From: Euplotes cf. woodruffi 2 WChen-2021
Taxonomy: Eukaryota; Ciliophora; Spirotrichea; Euplotida; Euplotidae
Direction of reading: 5' to 3'
NCBI GenBank assembly: GCA_021441665.1
Contig: JAGYYN010039087.1
Location: forward strand, 1 to 29,745
Length of the DNA: 29,745 nucleotides
Both the position numbers and the translations under genes were made by a program. Every line of letters starts with the position of its first letter. Positions within the stretch are counted from its first letter, which is position 1. Below the pieces are notes generated by a model. That model did no database searches. It saw nothing but the letters and a program-made list of their open reading frames with translations, and was not told the DNA's origin. Positions 21,202-29,745 of the stretch are shown here, one piece after another.

Positions 21202-21318
21202 AAGGAGACGCAAAGAATAAATGAAGCGATAAACCCGAAATTCAGGCTGAGACTCGAGCAGAGCTTTGATGCGAATCCGTTCAAAGAGAATCAAAGACAG
21301 AGACTTATCTCTCTGTAG
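21202..21318 (+). CDS. Isolated C-terminal exon, partial
   Basis: Begins right after the acceptor ...TTATTTATAG at 21201 and runs to TAG 21316-21318: KETQRINEAINPKFRLRLEQ, then SFDANPFKENQRQRLISL. Composition and codon use (CTC, GAG, CCG, TTC) look coding. No upstream plus-strand exon can be found, because the adjacent DNA carries minus-strand pieces. Confidence 0.42.
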   Translation, partial: KETQRINEAINPKFRLRLEQSFDANPFKENQRQRLISL

Positions 21319-21763
21319 CTATCATTAACTTTTATCAATTAGTTATTAATATCTTTTTTTGAACTGCGGCTAGGTATATTTTTGTAACAGCAGGAGGCCG
21401 TGCAGTCTTTTAAAGCTCTGATGATGTAAATCGTTAAATCTTATACTAAATACTATCAGCTTTACACGTGAATTAGCTGACATCTGATTTACTATCATAC
21501 AACCTGTGGATTGTAATATATCTTGAGACAATCGCTTTATGAATGGAGTGATTCATAATCCATTTTCAATCGATTTTACAATAAAATATTAAAAACTATT
21601 CTAATATCAGTTTTAAATATACTGCGAGCAGAGGATACATGCTATAGCGAGTTGTCTAGAATACAGATACTAAATTTATTTGCATTAAAATACTGCTTTA
21701 TTTTGATATAAGTGTTGAGTTCTATTAAGTGTTAATAGTAATCTTTATATTAAAATCTGTGCA

Positions 21764-22669
21764 ATGATTGATTGAGCACAAATCAATTTACAAGAGGACG
21801 TAAAGTTAGCAAGCGCAACATACTTTAAATCCTCACCTGACTTTTATATGCCTAGTATTGCAAAACAGTCAAATTTAAGCGAAAAGCTGAAGATGTTGAA
21901 GCAAGCAGGAGAAAGATTCAGAGATACCCAATCAAAAATCAAATTTATCAGCCAAAAATTACTACCTAAAAAGTTGAATTCAGACGAGCTAAGCAAGATT
22001 TATCTGGATGCGACAGGAAATTCTTTAGAGATAGGAAAGAATAAAGAAATCAAACTTTTCCTCGATTGTACTAGTAAAAAGACTACTATATTTCTAAACT
22101 CGATTAATAATAAGATTCTTCCAAACTTAGACGAGGTAGAGATATTTGGAGCTGATAAATGCGATCCAATATTACTTAAAAGCTTCATTCAGACTTCATT
22201 TCCGCTTCATCTCAGAAAACTTGTAATATCTGAAAATATAATGGGTCTCGCAGACATATCTAAAATAATTAGCAATCTGAAATGACTGAACAGCTATGAT
22301 ATAGAAGCATTAGAAATTATAGGATATAATGTTCCAAATTCTGACCTTCAAGCAGTTGTTGAGTTATCTACAAATTCTAAATCCCTCAGCCTTCGCTATT
22401 GAGCATTCTCAAATGATGATCTTGACCCATTTGTACTGTCATCTTCAAAATTACAACGACTAGAGATCTTTAGTGGTCTTGATAAAAATTATCAGTTAAA
22501 GAGCAATAAAGATTTTATTGCGAGGTTTGTAACTAAAATAGCAGAATGAAGTGCTTTAAGCAATAGCTTGCATACGATTGTTATCAAGTCCAATCAAAAT
22601 GATTATACAGCGGTTAGTGAAATAGTGAGGTCCCTCGGTCTTGATAACATAACCTTATCTTTTCAATAA
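21764..22669 (+). CDS. Leucine-rich-repeat-like protein, intronless
   Basis: One unbroken frame from ATG 21764 to TAA 22667-22669, 301 residues, if TGA is sense at 21773, 22283, about 22402 and about 22547. The N-part is a basic helix (SEKLKMLKQAGERFRDTQSK). The C-part has LRR-like spacing: LEIIGYNVPNSDLQAVVELS, then SLSLRYCAFSNDDLDPFV, then LQRLEIFSGL. The TGA near 22402 sits where LRRs commonly have Cys (LxLxxCxL), which suits UGA=Cys. LRRs bind proteins; the partner is unknown. Unlike its neighbours it needs no splice or shift. Confidence 0.78.
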
Positions 22670-22834
22670 TCAAAATTTTAACCATTTCGAATAGAAATTT
22701 TGACGTTGAGTACAGGACTATAAGCAAATGACTGAGCTTAATGAATTGCTTAATAACACCGACTCTTCCTCTATTTTATTGATTTATATTTTTGGTTTAC
22801 TTTTCAACCATTTATATTGAAAAATTACAATTTA

Positions 22835-23077
22835 ATGGAAGACTGAAGCTTACCAAACATAGTGAGGAGGTCTATTGCACCTATTGCACAGGACGCAAGA
22901 GAAATACCGATGATTAGGGACTCACAACAGCAAAAAGATGAGGCAAAACAGCTTAAACTGCAAAAGATACTTGAAGACAGACTTACAACGAAGAATCAGC
23001 GAAAACATTTAGTCTCAGTTCTTGGTAAGGTTTTAAGAGATTTAGTTAACGGTGACTTGGTATATTGAAATACATAG
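22835..23077 (+). CDS. Small helical hypothetical protein, 80 residues
   Basis: ATG 22835 (MEDCSLPNIVRRSIAPIAQD, Cys from TGA) to TAG 23075-23077; a second TGA lies at 23066. The middle is a Gln/Lys-rich helix (SQQQKDEAKQLKLQKILEDR). A donor-like GTAAGG near 23023 means it could be a first exon, but no following exon was found before 23402. Family unknown. Confidence 0.58.
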
Positions 23078-23401
23078 TATTTTATATTTCACAACTCAGC
23101 TTTCTAAATAGTGCATCGTAATACATATGAAGTATTATCTGAATAAGTTTGTGGGTTAAACTTAGTTTACGCATTGGTAAAATTATATAACATTAATTTA
23201 GATAAAGAATAATCTAACTTCCAGTTATATTTCAACTTATTAATTACTATTTTTATCATTAAAAATTAAATCATTAACATGTTGAAGTTATTTTACATTT
23301 GCAAACTTGTTATTTTATTGAATCACTGACAAAAAAGTATTAAAAACTAAAACCAAAGTTAAATAACCATTTTATACTTTAAATCACTGACATATGATCG
23401 A
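23078..23401. other. AT-rich spacer
   Basis: About 320 bp without a supported frame or motif. Confidence 0.45.
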
Positions 23402-23800
23402 ATGATTTTTGAATATTTCTTTAGTGAAGTTTTAAATCCTGATGTAAATCTAAAAAGTATTTTTACTTGTTAAGAACTTGCAGTTCCTTGATCTCCTTGA
23501 TCTGTATCTATTCATTGGTCTCAAACGATCAAAATAAACTTGCCGATTATTCGTCTGCTAACTCATCTAAATACAGAGAACAAGATAAGCAGAGAGATAT
23601 ACGCGGACAAGTCGAAAATCAACGAGTTGGGTTGGTTAAAAGAGTACATATCGTACATCCAGCCGAAGTTCCTGTCGAAGTCGCAGTCAAGCATCAATCC
23701 CTTCCGGAAGTACCAAAATAAAGTCCGCAGTCAGCCGGTCGAGAGCTTGAAGGCCACCCCCAGACCAGTTGAGACTCAAGAAATAATTACTCAAAGGTAG
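23402..23800 (+). CDS. Small hypothetical protein, 2-3 exons
   Basis: ATG 23402 (MIFEYFFSEVLNPD), 31-nt intron 23444-23474, then NLQFLDLLDLYLFI. The frame then meets AAA-TAA at 23532-23537, and the clear downstream frame lies two bases on. A 59-nt intron (about 23518-23576, GTCTCA...CTAAATACAG, with CTAAC near its end) joins both sides in phase as ...FIENKISREIYADKSKINEL. A +2 shift at AAATAA is the alternative. The tail is basic (KFLSKSQSSINPFRKYQNKV) and ends at TAG 23798-23800. Family unknown. Confidence 0.62.
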
Positions 23801-23839
23801 CTGAGTCAATTATACTGGCTCATTAGAGATGAGGGGACT

Positions 23840-24163
23840 ATGCCACTGCGCTTTTGCTTTTTAATAGAAATAAACCAACCCAAAATTTATGCTTTTAATG
23901 CGAAATTGTGCAAGAATCAAAATCTGAATTTTAGCTCAAAAATATTTATAAAAAATCCTGTTTTTTACATACTTGTTTGATTTAGATTGAGCAAGGATTT
24001 TTGATATTTTGGAGCAAATTTAGTCAAATTTCCTTTGATGTTAAGAGATTTTAATGATATTGGTTTGTTACTTTTTCTTGAAATTTCATATAAATTTATC
24101 TACAAAGTTTTATTTTTATTTTGGATTAATAGTGAAAATATATTAATTATGGATTTATCATAA
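23840..24163 (+). CDS. ORF visible only with UGA as sense, doubtful
   Basis: ATG 23840 to TAA 24161-24163, 107 codons, with two in-frame TGA. Translation starts MPLRFCFLIEINQPKIYAF and is rich in Phe/Leu/Ile; codon use is TTT/TTA-heavy, unlike the C-ending codons of its neighbours. The stop lies 2 nt before the next ATG. It may be spacer that is open by chance. Low confidence. Confidence 0.25.
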
Positions 24164-24165
24164 AA

Positions 24166-24667
24166 ATGTTTGCAAAAATTACTTATTTTAGATCAAAAGG
24201 TAATTTAACATCGAAATCAAGTCCAAAAAGAGCTCCGTCAATTCCATTAAAAAGCAGAATAAGTATTGTCAGTAAAAAGATAAATCTCAACCCAAAACTC
24301 AGCTTAAAGTCGAACAACTTGTATTCAGAGCAGTTTTCTATTTTCAACTTTAAAATGTTTAAGCCTTAAACAAATAAGCAATCAAAATAACAGCGATTTG
24401 TCACCAGATAAATAGTTGGATGGGGAGTAACATTCATTTAGTGATTGGAATATTTTATTATTTTTTCAATTTGCTGTTTAAAAATCATTTATTAACATAT
24501 AAAATAAGCTAAAAATTATCAATGACAATGACTATGAAAAACTTAGTGAATTAAAGTGACTCGATAGCGTTCATATTGCAAAGCAAATCGTTCTAGCCAA
24601 TCCTTATTAGCAAAATCAGAAAATTAAAGTTGAATTGTTTATGCATAAAGCTGAAGTAACAATCTAA
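24166..24667 (+). CDS. Basic small protein plus C-terminal exon, tail-to-tail with AP-4 epsilon
   Basis: ATG 24166 opens MFAKITYFRSKGNLTSKSSP, Lys/Ser-rich, to TAA 24367. A +1 step there would give KQISNQNNSDLSPDK. A coding-like exon follows from about 24510 (IINDNDYEKLSELKCLDSVH, Cys from TGA). A 21-nt GTTCTA...TTAG intron (about 24589-24609) would remove an in-frame TAG and lead to QNQKIKVELFMHKAEVTI, ending at TAA 24665-24667. How the two halves join is unresolved; they could be two genes. The final stop overlaps the stop of the minus-strand AP-4 gene. Confidence 0.42.
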
Positions 24668-27190
24668 AGTCCAAGTCCGAGTAAATCATCTACGTCCTTA
24701 TCATTAGATTCCATCATTTTATACGGGTCGATGTCGTTTTGGTCTCCCATATCAAATAAATCATCGATATCGTTTTTCTTTTTCGGCTCTTGCTTCTTCT
24801 CGGCTTCCTTCTTGTCTTTCTTGTCCTTCTTTTTCTTCTTGGTCTTGATGGTCTCTTCTTCGTCGCTGTCTTTGTCAGATGAAGAGTTAGAGCTAGATTT
24901 TGAGTCATCAGAGTCTTTGTTTTTCTTTACGACTCCTGCGAATAACGCTCCGGCAAGTTTATTTTTCTTTGGTTCTGGTGCTTTCTTTTCCTCTTTATTT
25001 CTTAGCAACAAAAGGCTTTGCCTTCGGCTCTTCTTTCATTTCTTCTTTGGGTTTTTCGAAAGTCTTTTGCTTGACTTCGGGTTTGGCTTCATTCTCAGGA
25101 CCAATGTAGCCTTGAGCCGTCCACTTGCCCTTTTTGCCTCCTCCTTTGACGATCAATTTGGGTTCATTTGAGACCGGTTCTGGCTTCTCCACCCGCGGCT
25201 GGGACTTGATGCTGACTGCGTTTCGAGTTGGCTTCTCGTAAGGAGTGAAGTTGAGTTCTTTACTGGTCGCAGTGTCATGAGTTCCTGTGATATTGATTGC
25301 CTCGTTGTGCTTGTTCTCATCGTAGGTCTTCACTCCTTCGTCTACTTGCTGCTGGACGTAGTCTGAGAGGAAGTCAAGCTCAAAATCGTATTTTTGCGAT
25401 TTGAACTCAGTCAGTGATGTAAACAGGCATTCGTCAATGTCGTAGCTGTTTGCTGATTTAATCAGTTTTATTTCTAAGTACTCTTTAACGCGTTGCTGCA
25501 GATGAGTTTCTTTAGAATTTTTATATTTCTCTATTATCGAATCAACTTTTGAGTTCGGGGCAAAATCTAACGATGAATGAATTTTTGTGATTGATGATAG
25601 AATCCAACCATATGTATTGTGCTTTTCAAAAGGCCGACTGCAAGAATCGCAAAGTAAATTAAGAATCTCAACTGCTTTATCTTTATCTTTTACTCTTGGA
25701 GTGTATTCTCCGAGGATGTAGACAATGACCTGCATGTGAGAGTCGAAAATATAAGGACTCTTTTTGAGCAGGCTTTTGTAGATTTTAATAATAGAGTCTC
25801 TAAACTTCTTTCCTTCCGATTCAGCTTCGTGTTCACAGATAACAGTAATAAATTTATTTGAAATCTCTAGCGGAATGAGATCAGCACCCATTTCAAATAG
25901 TCTGTTGATTGTCTTTACAAACCAGGTCTTACTTGACGAGAACTTTTCGACAGACTGGTAAATCTTTTTGACTAAGTCTCTTCTGATCTTAGATTCTGCT
26001 GGAGCAGATTTTAAATGCTCGAGCATTTTCTCAATAATAGCCTCAACATTGTCACCATTCGTCATTGTGTACAGCAAATCGAGTGTTTTAAGCTTCAAAG
26101 TGTCATCTGAGCATTCAAGGCACTCAACTACGTTCTCTTGATGATCTTCTGCATACTTCAAGTCAATTTTTAGCATTGAGTTTAGGCAATTAACTCCGAT
26201 ATACTTCAGGTTGTTGCTTTCACTAGAGAAAAAGGCCTTGATTGATTTGCTGATATTTTCAAGCAATGCTTCATTCGGGTAAATAGTCAGGATAGTCTTG
26301 ATGCACTGATAGACAAGAGCGTGTCCAATATTGATAGCTAAATCCTCTGCTCTTTTAAGAGTATTCTGAACGACTTCGTATATCTCTTTAGATGTCTCTT
26401 TGTCGTCCTTGCCTAAGTACGAAAGAATCTCTAAAATTTTCATTTGAATCCAAGGTGCAGGCATTCGGTGGTAATCGTATTCTTTTGGTAATTTATGCTC
26501 GATAATTTGCTTCAAGATCATGCCAAAGCTCATTGCGAGTTCTTTATACTTTTCTGGGTACTTTCGACACACGTCAACGAAGTAATTTAGAGAGGCAGCC
26601 ATGACAGAGGGAACTTTATCACAAAGAGCACTCTTCATACGCAAATCGATATCTGGAACTCCGTTTGGATTTATTTGCCAGAATCGGTACAGAACCATTA
26701 TTGCCTTCTTCCGCACAAAATCGCTTGGATGTGTAAGCAGCTTAATTACCTGGTCGTAAGTTGCAGTCATGATCTGAGAATTCGCGAGTCTACTGATCAC
26801 ATGCAGGGAAGAGAGAACTTCGAGATATGACTCGCTTTCTAGATCTCTTTGAAGAGTCGCGACGAGCAAGATCAGCAGTTCGTTGTCTTTGTCTAAAAAT
26901 AAAGTTGACGCGAGGTATCCAATCCGCTTGAAAAGTATGTTCTTTTTCTGAGTCATATTAATAGCGTGGATGTGAGCGAATCCACCATCGTGTCCTAACA
27001 TTTCGACATAAATAGTTCTAATGAGTAAATCTTTCATTTTCTTCTCGGTAATCGACTTTTCTTTGAATTTGTCTCTGAGTTTATGCGCCTCAGTTTCAAT
27101 GATTTTATCTTCTTCTTGTTTTGAGCGAGCTTCACCGATAGCCTTAACAAGATCCATCATTTCTTTGGTCAGAGATCCAGTTCCTGCCAT
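24664..27190 (-). CDS. AP4E1: AP-4 adaptor complex subunit epsilon
   Basis: Large adaptin of the AP-4 coat, which sorts cargo at the trans-Golgi network. ATG 27190 opens a 731-codon frame without introns or TGA, covering the adaptin N-terminal helical-repeat trunk. Hallmarks: EMLGHDGGFAHIHAIN (residues 63-78), ALCDKVPSVMAASL (188-201), MPAPWIQMKILEILSYLGKD (243-262). The PAPW-[IL]-Q...LLGKDD pattern and order fit epsilon better than the gamma or alpha subunits, judged from memory of the families. At 24995-25000 (AAA-TAA-A) a +1 shift adds 110 residues: a Lys/Glu/Asp/Ser-rich linker and an acidic end (DDLFDMGDQNDIDPYK, DDLLGLGL). The total of 841 residues is shorter than animal epsilon (about 1,100), so the usual C-terminal ear is absent or unrecognisable. 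Stop TAG 24664-24666. Confidence 0.9.
24995..25000 (-). other. +1 frameshift site in the AP-4 epsilon gene
   Basis: On the minus strand: GCT-AAG-AAA-TAA-AGA. Skipping the T continues as AAA-GAG-GAA. Both sides are Lys/Glu-rich and in character with an adaptin hinge, and no GT..AG intron is available at this point. Confidence 0.75.
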
Positions 27191-27710
27191 TTTTATTTAT
27201 TATTTCAATGACTGAGTTCGTACTTTAAAAACTAAATAAAACTTTGTATATTTGACTAAAATAAGTTTCTGCTTGCTTATTCAAAAGTAGTCGATTGAGA
27301 AACTAATTAGTTGATAACCAGAAAGCAAATTTTTAGTTGATTTATTTTTTTTACTTTTATTTAACCTAATCTATTAATTTTATCTGCTTTTAATTTATCA
27401 ATTTAAAACTCATAAAATGAAATAGCTCATCTATGAACAATTATCATATACAAATAGTGATGGGTTTAGTTAACATAGCAATATATAATAAAATAATCTT
27501 TTAGATTTGGTTTTTTTATATCATTTTACTAATCAGACTAATTCTATATTTGACGACTATTCTTAGGTTTAGCAGCAAATCAAATGTGATTAATAAATAT
27601 TTTTTAATAATCAATTTAATTAAATTATTTTTTAATGATCTGATCATTGTATTTATTTTATCCCCTGTTAATATGTGTAATTTTAATGCATTTAATTGAA
27701 TAAATTCAAT
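27191..27710. other. AT-rich divergent intergenic region
   Basis: 520 bp between the AP-4 start (minus) and the gene at 27711 (plus). No supported frame. It ends in an ATTGAA/TTCAAT inverted pair. Confidence 0.5.
27695..27710. repeat. ATTGAA-TAAA-TTCAAT inverted pair next to a start codon
   Basis: Inverted repeat directly before ATG 27711. TTGAA-core elements are known as chromosome-breakage signals in Euplotes crassus, near the telomere addition site. Both arms here fit that core, but the motif is common in AT-rich DNA. Confidence 0.35.
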
Positions 27711-29317
27711 ATGAATTACAGCTACTACTCGAAATTCGGCAACATCTCCGATCCAATGAGGGTGATCATGCGAAAGGCCATCCAAGACGACACCAACCCA
27801 CCTAAGAAATAAGTGATCCGAAATTTTCAGTGAAATCAAGTAAGTATTCCCCACCAGTGTTTTTTTTTATACTGGCCAGGTCTAAATTTATTAGGAAGTC
27901 GCCACCGATGATGACTGATAATGCGAAGACAATGGAGTTCGAAGTCCACCGCAAGGTCTTCAATCAGCTGTGAGACCGGCAAGAGCATCTGCGCGGCAAT
28001 GAATATATGCAAAATGATAGTGAAGAACGCATTCTCCACGATAAACATTTGTACCTCGATAAGGAACCGATTTTCAGACGCACTGTCGATATGGACTACA
28101 TCATTCAACCGAAAGGCATGCTCAAGCGAGGGTCAATGTGATCGACGGAGTTACTTTCGAAAACTAAATAAACTTCTTTTAGTCAAATCTATTAAAAAGA
28201 GCCTCCTTCGAGACCGCGAAGTAGATTCGCAGCAAAGAAAACGAGCTGGAACTGAAAGCAACTTGCGGTGTCGAGACAAAGAGGCGGAAAGCAGCTTGTC
28301 AAAAGATAGCAGCTGTGCTGTTGCCTTTAATAATTCGATCTTTTTATAACTCAAGATAATCGAGGTTGAAACAAGGAAAAGTCAAGTAGTGCTTATAAGA
28401 CTTTTTATGGCAAATCGACAAATATTAAATTGCCAGGTAATAATTTCAACCAAAAATCAGACTACTTCAGCAATAAAAGGAGGAAGAAAGGCTTAAGTTC
28501 GAATCTAAAACACAGACTTTTGTTTCGAGACAGAAAGAAGTCGTACATCAACCCAAGGTCATGTGATCACAGCTCGCTTTCATTTGAAAATATGAAGGTC
28601 GAAGCACAGATTACTGAGAAAGACCAGGAGTTTTTAGAAGACTTAGTGACTTTCTCACCTGAAAGACCAAAAGTTCAAGTTATGCCAACTCAGCTGCTTA
28701 TCGATATCAAAGGTAACTACGACTGCAAAACTTTCATTATCACAATTGATTGGAGGTATAATCGCTAAAATAGCAAGCAAAGCAAATGAAAGGTATGGAG
28801 GCGGAAAATAGACAGAAGATTAAACCCATCCATGAAGATAAGAAAAAGAAAGAAATAATACTCAGACTGAGAATGGCTAATGAAATGGTCATGCTTATTA
28901 AAGACTTCAAAGATAATTATATTTATTCATTTAAAAAGCCTATTAAAACATGAGATAAGTTCACATCAAAAATAGACTTTGAGAAGTACGGAGAATCTCC
29001 AATACACAAATCTAAAAAGATTTCATTATCAGAGGAACGCGAAAATAAACTATACCAAGGTCCCGAAGGTCTTACTAATACTGAGACTGATACAAACGAA
29101 GGTACGAAGAAGTAACAAAGTAATCTTCATAACATCGAATTGAATTTCAAAAGACAATCCGAAAGGGAAGTTTAGGGTGAATGCGACTGAAAGAGCTTCT
29201 TACTTTGACAGATCTATAAACTACCATCAGACTGTATCAATGACAAAAAAGCATCTGAAAAGGTGTAAAGATATAATAAACTCGATATCAAGCTTCGATA
29301 TGAAATCGCCTAAATAA
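27711..29317 (+). CDS. Basic multi-exon hypothetical protein, three +1 sites
   Basis: ATG 27711 (MNYSYYSKFGNISDPMRVIM). +1 sites: 27807-27812 (AAATAA), 28166-28171 (AAATAA) and 28806-28811 (AAATAG). Introns in phase: 27840-27894 (55 nt), 28315-28355 (41 nt, ending CAAG), 28713-28773 (61 nt) and 29102-29153 (52 nt, ending AAAAG). In-frame TGA codons are sense, for example just after the first shift and near 27972. The product is rich in Lys/Arg/Ser with acidic patches: EFEVHRKVFNQLCDRQEHL, LYLDKEPIFRRTVDMDYIIQ, KKKKEIILRLRMANEMVMLI. The likely stop, TAA 29315-29317, itself follows AAA, so a further shift adding a short tail cannot be excluded. No domain recognised. Confidence 0.65.
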
Positions 29318-29388
29318 CGAAAGTACAATTCAACATTTTAAACTAAAATTCTATAGTTGAGTAAAGAATTAAAAATATTATAAATAAA

Positions 29389-29745
29389 ATGAATAACACA
29401 GGAGCTAAGAATGAAGGTAAACTTAAAATCGTTTTGACTGTTTTAGCGAAACATACCACGCTCATGCTTCATGCCAAAGACTTCAACGGAAGCAAGGCCA
29501 CTGAAGACAGCAAGAACGTGCACTCTACCACGAGGCAGAGGGAGTATTTCTCTCATCCAGTTCAAGAAAATACGTATACTATGCAATATTTAGCAGAACT
29601 TAACGAAGAAGCAGTCCACCTAATTAACGCAGAAAGTTATGAAGAGGCGCTAAACTGACTCAACCAAGCCGAGGAGAAAATATCGACTTTAGATAAAATA
29701 GCTCCAAATGAAGAAACATACATAATCACTGTGTTTTATAACATT
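29389..29745 (+). CDS. TPR-repeat protein, 5' part only
   Basis: ATG 29389 (MNNTGAKNE) after an A-rich leader. A 30-nt intron 29417-29446 (GTAAAC...TTTTAG) keeps phase; the frame is open with or without it. The coding part then reads AKHTTLMLHAKDFNGSKATE and a TPR-like helix pair: YLAELNEEAVHLINAESYEE, then ALNCLNQAEEKI, with the Cys from TGA at 29656-29658. The gene is cut by the window edge. TPRs mediate protein-protein contacts. Confidence 0.7.

Larger units (their letters stand above)
19823..21763. other. Largely non-coding region with isolated exon-like pieces
   Basis: AT-rich. Three exon-like pieces are listed separately (20007-20219 minus, 20861-21170 minus, 21202-21318 plus). They point in conflicting directions and do not form one gene in linear order. 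The rest, including 21319-21763, shows nothing. Confidence 0.45.

Noticed and set aside
23532-23537. Programmed +2 frameshift at AAATAA
   Set aside because: A 59-nt intron with a CTAAC-like branch site joins the same frames; kept only as an alternative.
24731-25171. Plus-strand Phe/Ser-rich ORF
   Set aside because: Antisense of the Lys/Glu/Ser-rich AP-4 epsilon tail; no independent support.
1-29745. tRNA, rRNA, CRISPR, transposase or telomere repeats
   Set aside because: Scanned by eye for clover-leaf arms, regular direct repeats, DDE-type motifs and C4A4/G4T4 runs; none convincing.

Overview
The window reads as nuclear DNA of a euplotid ciliate (Euplotes or a close relative). Three signs agree. 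(1) In-frame TGA behaves as cysteine: in the zinc-finger gene at 10359-11746, seven of the twelve zinc-ligand cysteines of three fingers are written TGA. (2) Reading frames shift +1 at AAA-TAA or AAA-TAG; I count 18 usable sites in nine genes. (3) Genes are cut by very short GTA...TAG introns, mostly 24-80 nt. The sequence is AT-rich and has no telomere repeat (CCCCAAAA type), yet it carries about 18 gene models. Euplotid somatic chromosomes normally carry one gene each, so this is most simply a germline (micronuclear) segment; that part is inference.

Layout. 0.1-1.9 kb: minus-strand SANT-like gene and its probable first exon. 2.2-5.1 kb: two plus-strand genes, one of unknown family and one coiled-coil. 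5.3-8.7 kb: a 14-exon minus-strand IQ-motif gene with five +1 sites and a His/Asp/Glu-rich tract. 8.9-10.1 kb: a divergent pair of small unknown genes. 10.4-12.6 kb: the zinc-finger gene and a charged-protein gene. 12.9-19.8 kb: three large unrecognised genes that look like diverged paralogues in tandem. 19.8-21.8 kb: mostly non-coding, with exon-like pieces on both strands. 21.8-24.7 kb: an intronless leucine-rich-repeat gene and several small genes. 24.66-27.19 kb: AP-4 adaptor epsilon subunit (minus), the one confidently named gene. 27.7-29.3 kb: a multi-exon basic protein. 29.4 kb to the edge: start of a TPR protein.

I see no shared pathway. AP-4 epsilon is a trafficking housekeeping gene; the SANT, IQ, RanBP2-finger, LRR and TPR genes are single cellular functions. 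What links them is the decoding: most proteins here can only be read by combining UGA-Cys, +1 shifting and small-intron removal. Gene models were built by hand from frame continuity, splice-site phase and protein sense. Ends and some junctions are uncertain and are marked so. No tRNA, rRNA, CRISPR array or transposase was recognised.
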